10,676 nucleotides of DNA from UMGS172 sp045649545 (lineage in GTDB: Bacteria; Bacillota; Clostridia; Oscillospirales; Acutalibacteraceae): the NCBI GenBank assembly GCA_045649545.1, contig JAZRQE010000046.1, forward strand, positions 1 through 10,676, in the 5' to 3' direction. Shown here piece by piece: positions 1 to 6,473 of the stretch. A model generated the notes under the pieces. That model was not told the origin of the DNA, did not search any database, and saw only the letters and a program-made list of their open reading frames with translations. Both the position numbers and the translations under genes were made by a program. Each line of letters begins with the position of its first letter. Position 1 is the stretch's first letter.

Positions 1-525
1 GCCGATTGTTCAACACTGCCGTTTGATAGTGATAGTATGCGTACCTCACGTATTGCAACTGTGTTGTCAGTAGGCTATTTTATGACCTCTTTGCTTGAAA
101 GAAAAGACAGAATGAGTATGTATTCAGGTTTGGAGGTTAGAGTTCCGTTTGCCGACCACAGAATTTTAGAATATGTTTACAACGTGCCGTGGGAAATTAA
201 GTTTGAGAACGGTGTTGAAAAGGCACTTTTAAGGAACTCGATGACCAAGTATTTGCCTGAAAAAATACTTTGGCGTAAGAAAAGTCCGTACCCGAAAACG
301 CATAACCCGAAGTATCGCGAAAAGGTTACCGAAATGCTTAAAACACGTCTTGAAAAGAATGGAATACTGTCTGAAGTTTTAGAAACACAAGTGTTGGAGT
401 CGGTTTTGTCGGGTGAGGATAAAACCTGGTTCGGTCAGTTGATGTCGACACCGCAACTTATCGCTTGGCTGATTCAATTTGATTATTGGGCAGAAAAATT
501 GGGCGTAGACTTCAGTGATTTTTGA
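1..525 (+). CDS. asnB: Asparagine synthetase B (glutamine-hydrolysing), C-terminal part; 5' end outside window
   Basis: Reading frame 1 is open from the first base to the TGA at 523-525, giving 174 residues of the C-terminal synthetase domain. AsnB makes asparagine from aspartate, ATP and glutamine-derived ammonia in the cytoplasm. The family signature is seen in the run KDRMSMYSGLEVRVPF followed by ADHRILEYV and NVPWEIK, in RKKSPYPKTHNPKY, and in the WFGQLM..PQLIAWLIQFDYW segment near the C terminus. The N-terminal Ntn glutaminase domain and the ATP pyrophosphatase motif must lie upstream of the window. An ATG at 37 is internal to the protein and not a start, since the upstream in-frame residues fit the family. 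It is followed by a 330-base gap with its own promoter, so it is probably a separate transcription unit from the purine genes. No convincing intrinsic terminator is seen after it. Confidence 0.93.
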   Translation, partial: ADCSTLPFDSDSMRTSRIATVLSVGYFMTSLLERKDRMSMYSGLEVRVPFADHRILEYVYNVPWEIKFENGVEKALLRNSMTKYLPEKILWRKKSPYPKTHNPKYREKVTEMLKTRLEKNGILSEVLETQVLESVLSGEDKTWFGQLMSTPQLIAWLIQFDYWAEKLGVDFSDF

Positions 526-651
526 CGGTGACGTTGACATAACAACACAAAAAATTGATTATGTTAAGTCGCTCGCTGACAGGTGGTAAAAATGTACAGA
601 AAAGTGCGTAAAAATAATATAATAATATACTAAATTTAGACGATTTCGGCG
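526..651. other. Intergenic stretch with no supported gene
   Basis: A/T-rich spacer between asnB and the purine operon promoter. It contains a 9-bp A/T-rich inverted repeat (534-542 with 559-567, 16-base loop) that lacks a T-tract, so it is not a good terminator. It also contains a weak promoter-like pair (TTGACA at 534-539, GATTAT at 557-562). No RNA gene is recognised. A reverse-strand open frame across it (512-724) overlaps the promoter and leader and has no family resemblance, so it is not called. Confidence 0.6.
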
Positions 652-680
652 TTGACAAAATACGAGGTTTTTGGTATAAT
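652..680 (+). promoter_or_regulatory. Consensus sigma-A promoter of the purine operon
   Basis: A perfect -35 TTGACA (652-657) is separated by exactly 17 bases from a perfect -10 TATAAT (675-680). A TG dinucleotide one base before the -10 (672-673) makes it also an extended -10 promoter. Transcription would start near 686-688, giving a leader of about 170 nt before purE. The leader contains the ZTP aptamer and terminator, so strong initiation here is expected to be checked by attenuation rather than by a weak promoter. No recognisable PurR box was seen around it. Confidence 0.9.
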
Positions 681-714
681 TTCTTCGTTAGGAAAATTAA
701 TGTTTTCTTGATTG

Positions 715-786
715 TTTTACGCAACTGACGGAACTGTGAATCAACACAATGGGAGCGTAGAACTTTAAAATGCCGACCGTCTGGGC
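715..786 (+). promoter_or_regulatory. ZTP riboswitch (pfl motif) aptamer controlling the purine operon
   Basis: The element matches the known ZTP/ZMP-sensing aptamer by both sequence and fold. P1 is formed by 715-722 (TTTTACGC) with 755-762 (GCGTAGAA), 8 bp with one G-U. Inside it lies the conserved AACTGRCGG-type segment (723-731), then a P2 hairpin TGTG/CACA (735-738 with 745-748) and the GGGAG element (751-755). After a short A/T-rich linker comes the hallmark GCCGACCGYCTGGGC block (772-786): GCC (772-774) pairs with GGC (784-786), and loop bases CCGTC (777-781) pair with GACGG (727-731) as the long-range interaction. The usual sequence there is GGCGG/CCGCC; here both sides change together, which keeps pairing. 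Its 3' end overlaps the terminator stem, so ligand binding should favour read-through (an ON switch). ZTP signals 10-formyl-THF shortage, which suits an operon containing AICAR and GAR transformylases. Confidence 0.93.
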
Positions 787-835
787 AGATTATCGCTTTC
801 TAACTTCTGGCGGTAGTCTGTCTTTTTATTTTTTT
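784..835 (+). terminator. Intrinsic terminator forming the riboswitch expression platform
   Basis: A 13-bp hairpin is formed by 784-796 (GGCAGATTATCGC) and 810-822 (GCGGTAGTCTGTC). All positions pair, three of them as G-U wobbles; the loop is 13 nt (797-809) and is followed directly by a T-rich tract (823-835). The 5' arm begins at bases 784-786, the same bases that close the final helix of the ZTP aptamer, so the two structures exclude each other. With ligand bound the aptamer should hold these bases and the polymerase would read into purE; without ligand the hairpin should end transcription. Confidence 0.93.
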
Positions 836-855
836 AAAATCGGAGGAAACTTGAG

Positions 856-1350
856 ATGAAAAAAATCGGAGTTATTATGGGTAGCGACAGCGATTTGCCG
901 GTAGTTGAAAAGGCTGTTAACACCTTAAAGGAATACGGTGTACCGTATGAAGTGCATGTTTATTCTGCTCACCGTACACCCACTGAGGCTGCCGAATTTG
1001 CTATGAATGCAAGGGCTAACGGCTTTGGTGCAATTATTGCCGCCGCAGGTATGGCAGCTCATTTGGCAGGTGCTTTGGCTGCAAGAACAACTTTACCTAT
1101 TGTCGGTATCCCCGTAAAATCAAAAAATTTAGACGGTGTTGATGCACTTTACTCAACTGTACAGATGCCTTCCGGTATGCCGGTTGCAACTGTTGCGATT
1201 GACGGTGCTGTCAATGCCGCTTTGTTGTGTATTGAGATGTTGGCAATTACCGATGAAACCTTGGCAGCTAAGCTTGATGAGGCAAGAGCAAAGGGACAAG
1301 CTAAGGTACTTGCCGCAAACAAAGCAGTTGAAGAAAAGTTTAACGTTTAA
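856..1350 (+). CDS. purE: N5-carboxyaminoimidazole ribonucleotide mutase / AIR carboxylase catalytic subunit PurE
   Basis: A 164-residue protein, the usual length for PurE, and the first gene after the riboswitch. PurE produces CAIR, either by rearranging N5-CAIR made by PurK (class I) or by direct carboxylation of AIR (class II). Visible motifs are the phosphate-binding MGSDSDLP (8-15), SAHRTP (37-42, containing the conserved catalytic-type His39), GMAAHLAG (65-72, His69) and the QMPSGMPVATVAIDGAVNAALL run near 103-124. The HRTP and AHLAG wording fits the class I branch rather than the HKTP form of class II, yet no purK is in the window. The ATG at 856 is chosen because GGAGG (842-846) lies 9 bases upstream. 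It is followed after 49 bases by the variant purF. Confidence 0.96.
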   Translation: MKKIGVIMGSDSDLPVVEKAVNTLKEYGVPYEVHVYSAHRTPTEAAEFAMNARANGFGAIIAAAGMAAHLAGALAARTTLPIVGIPVKSKNLDGVDALYSTVQMPSGMPVATVAIDGAVNAALLCIEMLAITDETLAAKLDEARAKGQAKVLAANKAVEEKFNV

Positions 1351-1399
1351 TTTAGGCTTTAAAATTTCCACCCCCAAATTTAGAGAGGACAGTGTTTAA

Positions 1400-2824
1400 A
1401 TGGGAGGATTTTTCGGAATTGTAAGTAATAAGGACGCCATGTCGGATACCTTCTTCGGTACCGACTACCATTCGCATTTAGGTACTAAACGCGGCGGTAT
1501 GGCGGCGTATGACAGTGAAATCGGCTTACAGCGTGAAATTCATAATATTCAAAATTCGCCGTTCAGAACAAAGTTTGATAATATTTTCAACGAAATGAAA
1601 GGCACATCGGCAATCGGCTGTATCAGTGATTTCGAGCCGCAACCGTTGCTTATTCGTTCACGTTTCGGAACGTATGCAATCTGCTTTATCGGCATTGTTA
1701 ATAACGCAAAGCAGTTGATTAGTGAGTATATTGATGTTTTTGGCGGTCACTTCGATGCTATGACCGGTGGCGGTGTAAACTCGGTCGAGCTTATTGCAGC
1801 GCTTATTAACCAAAAGGAAAATATCGTTGAGGGTATTAGATTTGCTCAAAGTAAAATTGAGGGTACGGCATCAATTCTTATTTTGCAGGATGACGGAACA
1901 ATTTTAGCCGCCCGTGATAAATTGGGAAGACTTCCTGTTTCAATCGGCAAAGGTGAAAACGGTCACTGTGTCAGTTTTGAATCGTTTGCCTATGAAAAAC
2001 TGGGTTACGAAAAGGTTAGGGAATTAGGACCTGCCGAAATCGTAAAAATCACAGTTGACAGTGTTGAGCAGTTGTCAGAGCCCTCAAAGGAAATGAAAAT
2101 TTGTTCATTCCTTTGGAGTTATTACGGTTTCCCAACCACCAGCTATGAAGGTGTCAGCGTTGAGATTATGCGTTACCGTAACGGAGCAATTATGGCTGAC
2201 CATGATAAAGAAACCGGCAAGGCAGAGGGTGTTGATTATGTCGGCGGTTTGCCTGACTCGGGTACACCTCATGCAATTGGTTATGCTAACCAAAGCCATA
2301 AGCCGTACGCCCGTGCTTTTATTAAATACACTCCCACCTGGGCAAGAAGCTTTACACCGACACGTCAGCAAGAGCGTAACCGTGTTGCAAAAATGAAGCT
2401 TATACCTGTGCCGGAGCTTATTAAGGATAAGAGTCTACTATTGGTTGACGATTCGATTGTCCGTGGCACACAGATAAGAGAAACAATCGACTTTCTTTAC
2501 GAAAACGGTGCAAAGGAAGTTCATATGAGGTCGGCTTGCCCGCCTATTATGTACCCTTGTAAATTCCTTAACTTCTCCCGTGCTAATAATGAAATGGAAC
2601 TGATTGCCCGTCGCGGCATTGTTGCTATTGAGGGTGAGGAAGGCTTTAAGCATATTGAAGAGTACAGTGATTTTACCACTGAAAGAGGTCAAAAGTTACG
2701 TAAGTATCTTTGTGATGAGCTGAGACTCAAGTCAGTTGAGTTCCAGTCGTTAGACGGAATCATTAAAGCAATCGGTTTAGAACCCTGCAAGTTATGTACC
2801 TATTGCTGGAACGGTAAAGAATAA
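1400..2824 (+). CDS. purF: PurF-like amidophosphoribosyltransferase with degenerate glutaminase domain
   Basis: A 474-residue homologue of PurF, which makes phosphoribosylamine from PRPP and glutamine. The C-terminal phosphoribosyltransferase half is well kept: LPDSGTPHAIGYA (284-296) and the PRPP loop LVDDSIVRGT (348-357). Candidate Fe-S ligands align by eye with the B. subtilis-type set: C235 (KICSF), C387 (YPCKF), C466 and C469 (LCTYCWNG), with an extra C463. The N-terminal half has the Ntn fold layout but not the active site: the protein begins MGGFFGIV where canonical PurF has MCGI.GI, so Cys is replaced by Gly2, and the RYST, HNGNLTN and SDTE-type segments are replaced (about 74-79, 96-102 and 125-130). 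TAA immediately before the ATG (1397-1399) excludes a longer form with a cysteine; GAGAGG (1383-1388) is the likely ribosome site. The PRTase flexible loop (about 309-330) also differs from the usual KNRYVGRTFI form. Similar MGGFFG proteins are, from memory, found in Bacteroidetes and Clostridia and annotated as PurF. It probably uses ammonia or a partner's ammonia; this is inference. Confidence 0.88.
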   Translation: MGGFFGIVSNKDAMSDTFFGTDYHSHLGTKRGGMAAYDSEIGLQREIHNIQNSPFRTKFDNIFNEMKGTSAIGCISDFEPQPLLIRSRFGTYAICFIGIVNNAKQLISEYIDVFGGHFDAMTGGGVNSVELIAALINQKENIVEGIRFAQSKIEGTASILILQDDGTILAARDKLGRLPVSIGKGENGHCVSFESFAYEKLGYEKVRELGPAEIVKITVDSVEQLSEPSKEMKICSFLWSYYGFPTTSYEGVSVEIMRYRNGAIMADHDKETGKAEGVDYVGGLPDSGTPHAIGYANQSHKPYARAFIKYTPTWARSFTPTRQQERNRVAKMKLIPVPELIKDKSLLLVDDSIVRGTQIRETIDFLYENGAKEVHMRSACPPIMYPCKFLNFSRANNEMELIARRGIVAIEGEEGFKHIEEYSDFTTERGQKLRKYLCDELRLKSVEFQSLDGIIKAIGLEPCKLCTYCWNGKE

Positions 2825-2868
2825 TTTAATTTACAGTAAATATTTAATTTTGAAAGGAAATATACATT

Positions 2869-3915
2869 ATGAACAACTCCAAATCCGAAAGTTACGCCGC
2901 AGCAGGCGTTGATATTACTGCCGGTTACCGTGCGGTAGAATTGATGAAAAGCCATATTGCCCGTACCAAAAACGAGGGTTGCCTTGACGATGTCGGTGGC
3001 TTCGGCGGTTGCTTCGGCTTAAATCTTAAAGGTATCGAAGAGCCGGTTCTTGTTTCGGGTACTGACGGTTGCGGTACTAAGGTTAAAATGGCAATTTTGA
3101 TGGACAAGCATGATACTATCGGTATTGACGCTGTGGCAATGTGCGTTAACGATATTATTTGCTGCGGTGCAAAGCCGTTGTTCTTCCTTGATTATATTGC
3201 TTGCGGAAAAAATATTCCTGAAAAAATCGCCGCTATTGTCGGCGGTGTTGCTGAAGGTTGTGTTCAGTCGGGTGCCGCTTTAATCGGCGGTGAAACTGCA
3301 GAGCATCCTAAAATGATGCCCGAAGAGGAGTACGACCTCGCAGGTTTTGCAGTTGGTGTTGTTGATAAGAAGAAAATCCTTGATAATACCCGTATGCAAG
3401 AAGGCGATGTTGTTATTGCTTTGGCTTCCACCGGTGTTCATTCTAACGGTTTCTCGCTTTGCCGTAAGGTTTTCGATATTGATAATAACCCCGATAACCT
3501 TTATGTTCCTAATGCTGATTTGGACGGTAAAAGTATTGCTGAAACCTTGCTTACACCTACCAAGATTTACGTTAAGAGTATCTTAAAGTTACTTGAAAAT
3601 GTTGACGTTAAGGGTATTTCCCATATTACCGGCGGTGGTTTCTATGAGAATATTCCGCGTTCAATCCCCAAGGGTCTTTCGGCTAAAATCACTAAATCTG
3701 CCGTTAAAGTATTACCGATTTTCGACCTTATTATGAAAACCGGAAACATTCCTGAAAGAGATATGTTTAACACCTATAATATGGGTGTTGGTATGAGCGT
3801 TGTTGTACCGGCTGCTGAAGTCCAAAAGGCACTTGAAATTCTTCGTGATATGGGTGAGGACGCTTACGTTATCGGCGAAATCATTAAGGGTGACGAAGGC
3901 GTGGTGCTTGAGTAA
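2869..3915 (+). CDS. purM: Phosphoribosylformylglycinamidine cyclo-ligase (AIR synthetase)
   Basis: A 348-residue protein of normal PurM length that closes FGAM to AIR with ATP, in the cytoplasm, as a dimer. The order of family motifs is clear: SYAAAGVDITAGYRAV (8-23) with the early strand, then GGFGGCFGL (43-51), LVSGTDGCGTKVKMA (61-75, ATP/substrate loop), DAVAMCVNDI.CCGAKPLFFLDY (87-109), ALIGGETAEHPKMM..EYDLAGFAVG (137-163), and the TGVHSNGFSL and HITGGGFYENIPR segments of the C-terminal domain. The AAAGGAAA-like sequence (AAAGGAAATA around 2853-2862) upstream of ATG 2869 serves as ribosome site. Its TAA stop shares one base with the purN start (TAATG), so the two are probably translationally coupled. 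Confidence 0.97.
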   Translation: MNNSKSESYAAAGVDITAGYRAVELMKSHIARTKNEGCLDDVGGFGGCFGLNLKGIEEPVLVSGTDGCGTKVKMAILMDKHDTIGIDAVAMCVNDIICCGAKPLFFLDYIACGKNIPEKIAAIVGGVAEGCVQSGAALIGGETAEHPKMMPEEEYDLAGFAVGVVDKKKILDNTRMQEGDVVIALASTGVHSNGFSLCRKVFDIDNNPDNLYVPNADLDGKSIAETLLTPTKIYVKSILKLLENVDVKGISHITGGGFYENIPRSIPKGLSAKITKSAVKVLPIFDLIMKTGNIPERDMFNTYNMGVGMSVVVPAAEVQKALEILRDMGEDAYVIGEIIKGDEGVVLE

Positions 3916-4520
3916 TGAAAAAAGCTAAAATAGCAGTTTTCGTTTCAGGCGGCGGTACAAACCTGCAGGCACTTATTGATGCTAGAGGTAGTGTAATCAC
4001 AAGCGGTGAAATTGCGGTTGTAATTTCTTCAAAGCCCGGTGTGTTTGCACTTGAAAGAGCCCAAAAGGCTAATATCCCTACCGCAGTTGTTGAGCGTAAG
4101 GCTTGTGCAACACAAGACGAATTCGAGCAGGGAATAATTAATGTTTTGGAAAATTACAACATTGATTTTATTATCCTTGCAGGATTTATGAGTATTTTAA
4201 GTGAGAATTTCACTAAGAAATACAGCGACAGAATAATTAACGTTCATCCGTCACTTATTCCGTCGTTCTGTGGCAAAGGTTTTTATGGATTACGTGTTCA
4301 CGAAGCCGCTTTGGAATACGGCGTTAAGGTTACCGGTGCTACGGTTCATTTCGTAAATGAAATTCCTGATGGCGGAAAAATCATACTGCAAAGGGCAGTT
4401 GAAATTAAAGACGGCGATACCCCCGAAATTTTGCAAAAAAGAGTAATGGAAGAGGCAGAGTGGAAACTGTTGCCCAAGGCTGCAGAGATTGTTGCTGCTA
4501 AAATAGTGAAAGGTGAGTAA
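3915..4520 (+). CDS. purN: Phosphoribosylglycinamide formyltransferase (GAR transformylase, folate-dependent)
   Basis: A 201-residue PurN that transfers the formyl group of 10-formyl-THF to GAR, giving FGAR. It shows the N-terminal IAVFVSGGGTNLQALIDA (6-23, phosphate-binding), the LAGFMSIL core (88-95), and NVHPSLIPSF (109-118) with the catalytic Asn109 and His111. PDGGKIILQ (151-159) supplies the conserved Asp152. The segment after the catalytic His reads FCGKGFYGLRVHEAAL, a wording I associate with the clostridial branch rather than the PGLHTHRQAL of E. coli. The start overlaps the purM stop by one base. The last codons carry the Shine-Dalgarno sequence of the next gene. It is a folate-using step, so its control by a ZTP switch makes metabolic sense. 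Confidence 0.96.
   Translation: MKKAKIAVFVSGGGTNLQALIDARGSVITSGEIAVVISSKPGVFALERAQKANIPTAVVERKACATQDEFEQGIINVLENYNIDFIILAGFMSILSENFTKKYSDRIINVHPSLIPSFCGKGFYGLRVHEAALEYGVKVTGATVHFVNEIPDGGKIILQRAVEIKDGDTPEILQKRVMEEAEWKLLPKAAEIVAAKIVKGE
4511..4516 (+). promoter_or_regulatory. Ribosome binding site inside purN that fixes the purO start
   Basis: AGGTGA is a 6-base match to the anti-Shine-Dalgarno complement, lying within the last codons of purN, 8 bases before ATG 4525. It favours that ATG over the in-frame GTG at 4513, which would overlap the site itself and add only four residues. It implies that ribosomes finishing purN can re-initiate on purO. Confidence 0.75.
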
Positions 4521-4524
4521 GACA

Positions 4525-5259
4525 ATGGCTTTATACGATTTAAGTAAACTTTTGAGTGAAAATACATATCCCGGTCGCGGTATCGTGATTGGAAAATCGG
4601 CTGACGGTAAGTCGGCAATGATTGCCTACTTTATTATGGGACGTAGTGTTAATAGCCGTAACCGTATTTTCGAAATGCACGAAAAAGGCATGCGTACCAA
4701 GGCTTTTGATGAGTCAAAATTAACCGACCCGCATTTGATTATTTACAATCCTTATTTAAGGGCAAAAAACGGATTGGTTGATATTATTACTAACGGTGAC
4801 CAGACCGATACCATTTACGATTATGTTGAGGGTGAGTCGGGTACTGTTCATGGTTTTGAGGACGGTTTAAGAATTCGCGAATTCGAGGACGATGCTCCCA
4901 ACTTCACACCGCGCATTTCGGGTATCCTTTATTATTGCTTTAAGAGAAATACTTTCGTTTACAAAATGTCTATCTTAAAGAGCAATAATGGTGACCCCAA
5001 CGCTTGTCAGAGATATTTTTATGAGTATATGCCGCTTGACGGTATCGGCCATTTTATTCATACCTATAAGTGTGACGGTAATCCTATTCCGTCATTTATG
5101 GGTGAGCCTGAAGAGGTTGCACTTCCTAATACTGCAGAAGAGTTGGCAGATATTTGTTGGAATAACTTGAATGAAGACAATAAGGTTTCGTTGTTTGTTC
5201 GTCAGATTCCTCTTGACGGAAGTGAACCCACCGAAATCATTATCAATAAAAATAAGTAA
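4525..5259 (+). CDS. purO: IMP cyclohydrolase, PurO family
   Basis: A 244-residue protein of the IMP cyclohydrolase family first known from archaea (PurO), which closes FAICAR to IMP, the last step of the pathway. It is unrelated to the MGS-like cyclohydrolase domain of bacterial PurH. Features seen: YPGRGIVIGKS (15-25), YFIMGRSVNSRNR (35-47) with its arginine/serine-rich substrate loop, TNGDQTDTIYD (89-99), then PNFTPRISG, YKMSILKS and GHFIHTYKCDGNPIPSF further on, and a C-terminal LNEDNKVSLFVR. The start is placed at ATG 4525, 8 bases after AGGTGA; a GTG at 4513 would give 248 residues but is less likely. It lies directly before the AICAR transformylase, so the two jointly replace bifunctional PurH. 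No signal peptide or membrane segment is visible. The family assignment is from recognised motifs, not from a search. Confidence 0.9.
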   Translation: MALYDLSKLLSENTYPGRGIVIGKSADGKSAMIAYFIMGRSVNSRNRIFEMHEKGMRTKAFDESKLTDPHLIIYNPYLRAKNGLVDIITNGDQTDTIYDYVEGESGTVHGFEDGLRIREFEDDAPNFTPRISGILYYCFKRNTFVYKMSILKSNNGDPNACQRYFYEYMPLDGIGHFIHTYKCDGNPIPSFMGEPEEVALPNTAEELADICWNNLNEDNKVSLFVRQIPLDGSEPTEIIINKNK

Positions 5260-5271
5260 GGGGATTTTAAA

Positions 5272-6456
5272 ATGAAAGAATTTGAATTGAAATACGGTTG
5301 TAATCCTAACCAAAAGCCCTCTAAAATTTATATGCACGACGGTAGTGACCTGCCGATTGAAATTTTAAACGGACGTCCCGGTTATATCAACTTCCTTGAT
5401 GCGTTCAACTCTTGGCAGTTGGTTAAAGAGTTAAAAGAGGCTTTGGGCATGCCCGCAGTTACCTCTTTTAAGCACGTAAGTCCCACATCTGCCGCTATCG
5501 GCTTGCCGTTATCGGATAAGCTTAAAAAGGCTTGCTTTGTTGATGATATTGAAGGACTTGACGAGTCACCTTTGGCTTGTGCTTACGCAAGAGCAAGAGG
5601 TACCGACCGTATGTGTTCGTTTGGTGACTGGGTAGCACTTTCCGACGTTTGTGATGTTACCACTGCTAAATTAATTCAGCGTGAGGTTTCGGACGGTGTT
5701 ATTGCACCGGGTTATGAGCCTGAGGCTTTGGAAATTTTGAAATCCAAGAGAAAGGGAAGTTATAATATCGTAAAGATTGATGCTGATTATGTTCCGGCAG
5801 AGGCTGAGCATAAGCAGGTTTACGGTATCACATTTGAACAGGGCAGAAACAACTTTAAAATCGATGCCGATTTGCTTAAAAACGTTGTTACCGCTAAAAG
5901 CCAAATGCCCGAAAGTGCTGTTCGCGACCTTATAATTTCGCTTATTACATTAAAGTATACACAGTCCAACTCGGTTTGCTTTGCTGTTGACGGTCAGGCA
6001 ATCGGTGTCGGTGCCGGTCAGCAATCGCGTGTGCACTGCACACGTTTAGCCGGCGGTAAGGCTGATACTTGGTTCTTGCGTCAGCATGATAAGGTTTTGA
6101 ATTTACCGTTCAAAGCAGAGTTAGGCAGACCCGACCGCGATAACGTTATTGACGGTTATATCAATCAGAACGAGGAAGATGTCACTGCCGACGGAATTTG
6201 GCAGAGATACTTTACTGAGCAACCTGCACCTTTCACCAAAGATGAGCAGAGAGCATATTTGGATACTATCAGCGGTGTTGCTTTGGGCTCGGATGCTTTC
6301 TTCCCGTTTGACGATAATATTGAAAGAGCAAAGAAAAGCGGCGTAAGCTATATTGCAGAGCCGGGCGGCTCTATCCGCGACGATGTTGTTATAAATTGTG
6401 CTGACAAGTACGGTATGGTAATGGCATTCACCGGTATGAGATTATTCCACCACTAA
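5272..6456 (+). CDS. purH: AICAR transformylase, stand-alone (PurH C-terminal domain only)
   Basis: A 394-residue protein that formylates AICAR (ZMP) with 10-formyl-THF to FAICAR. It corresponds to the C-terminal transformylase part of PurH, which in its bifunctional form is about 510-590 residues; the N-terminal cyclohydrolase domain is absent. Motifs in order: LKYGCNPNQKPSKIY (6-20), LNGRPGYINFLDAFNSWQLVKEL (32-54), SFKHVSPTSAAIG (65-77) with the catalytic Lys67-His68 pair, AYARARGTDRMCSFGDW (104-120), then IGVGAGQQSRVHCTRLAG and the C-terminal AEPGGSIRDD and MAFTGMRLFHH. The ATG at 5272 starts before the conserved LKYG..PNQ segment, with AAGGGGA (about 5258-5264) as ribosome site, so it is complete and not a truncation. 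Its substrate is the riboswitch ligand itself. Some annotations call such stand-alone forms PurV or PurH2. Confidence 0.93.
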   Translation: MKEFELKYGCNPNQKPSKIYMHDGSDLPIEILNGRPGYINFLDAFNSWQLVKELKEALGMPAVTSFKHVSPTSAAIGLPLSDKLKKACFVDDIEGLDESPLACAYARARGTDRMCSFGDWVALSDVCDVTTAKLIQREVSDGVIAPGYEPEALEILKSKRKGSYNIVKIDADYVPAEAEHKQVYGITFEQGRNNFKIDADLLKNVVTAKSQMPESAVRDLIISLITLKYTQSNSVCFAVDGQAIGVGAGQQSRVHCTRLAGGKADTWFLRQHDKVLNLPFKAELGRPDRDNVIDGYINQNEEDVTADGIWQRYFTEQPAPFTKDEQRAYLDTISGVALGSDAFFPFDDNIERAKKSGVSYIAEPGGSIRDDVVINCADKYGMVMAFTGMRLFHH

Positions 6457-6473
6457 TTTAAAGAGGTATATAT

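Noticed and set aside
534..562. Second promoter (TTGACA with GATTAT at 17-base spacing)
   Set aside because: The -35 is perfect but the -10 matches only 4 of 6, and a complete consensus promoter lies closer to the riboswitch. It may be a weak extra start but cannot be supported.
534..567. 9-bp inverted repeat after asnB as an asnB terminator
   Set aside because: The stem is A/T-rich with one wobble and a 16-base loop, and no T-tract follows (the next bases are GTCGCTCGCTGAC). It does not meet the pattern of an intrinsic terminator.
700..711. Leader mini-ORF (ATG TTT TCT TGA)
   Set aside because: Three codons with no proper ribosome site; the riboswitch fully explains the leader.
512..724. 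Reverse-strand open frame of 70 codons in the intergenic region
   Set aside because: It overlaps the end of asnB, the promoter and the start of the riboswitch, has low-complexity Lys/Phe/Leu composition from A/T-rich DNA, and resembles no family I know.
715..835. Guanine/purine riboswitch, as found upstream of some purE genes
   Set aside because: The three-way junction core of the purine aptamer is absent, whereas all elements of the ZTP aptamer are present in order.
1136..1399. Forward 87-codon frame overlapping purE
   Set aside because: It is a +1-type shadow of purE with no ribosome site and no family resemblance; purE itself is intact.
4513..4524. GTG start for purO, giving four more residues
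   Set aside because: It lies within the Shine-Dalgarno sequence that fits ATG 4525, and the added residues MSKT have no support from the family.
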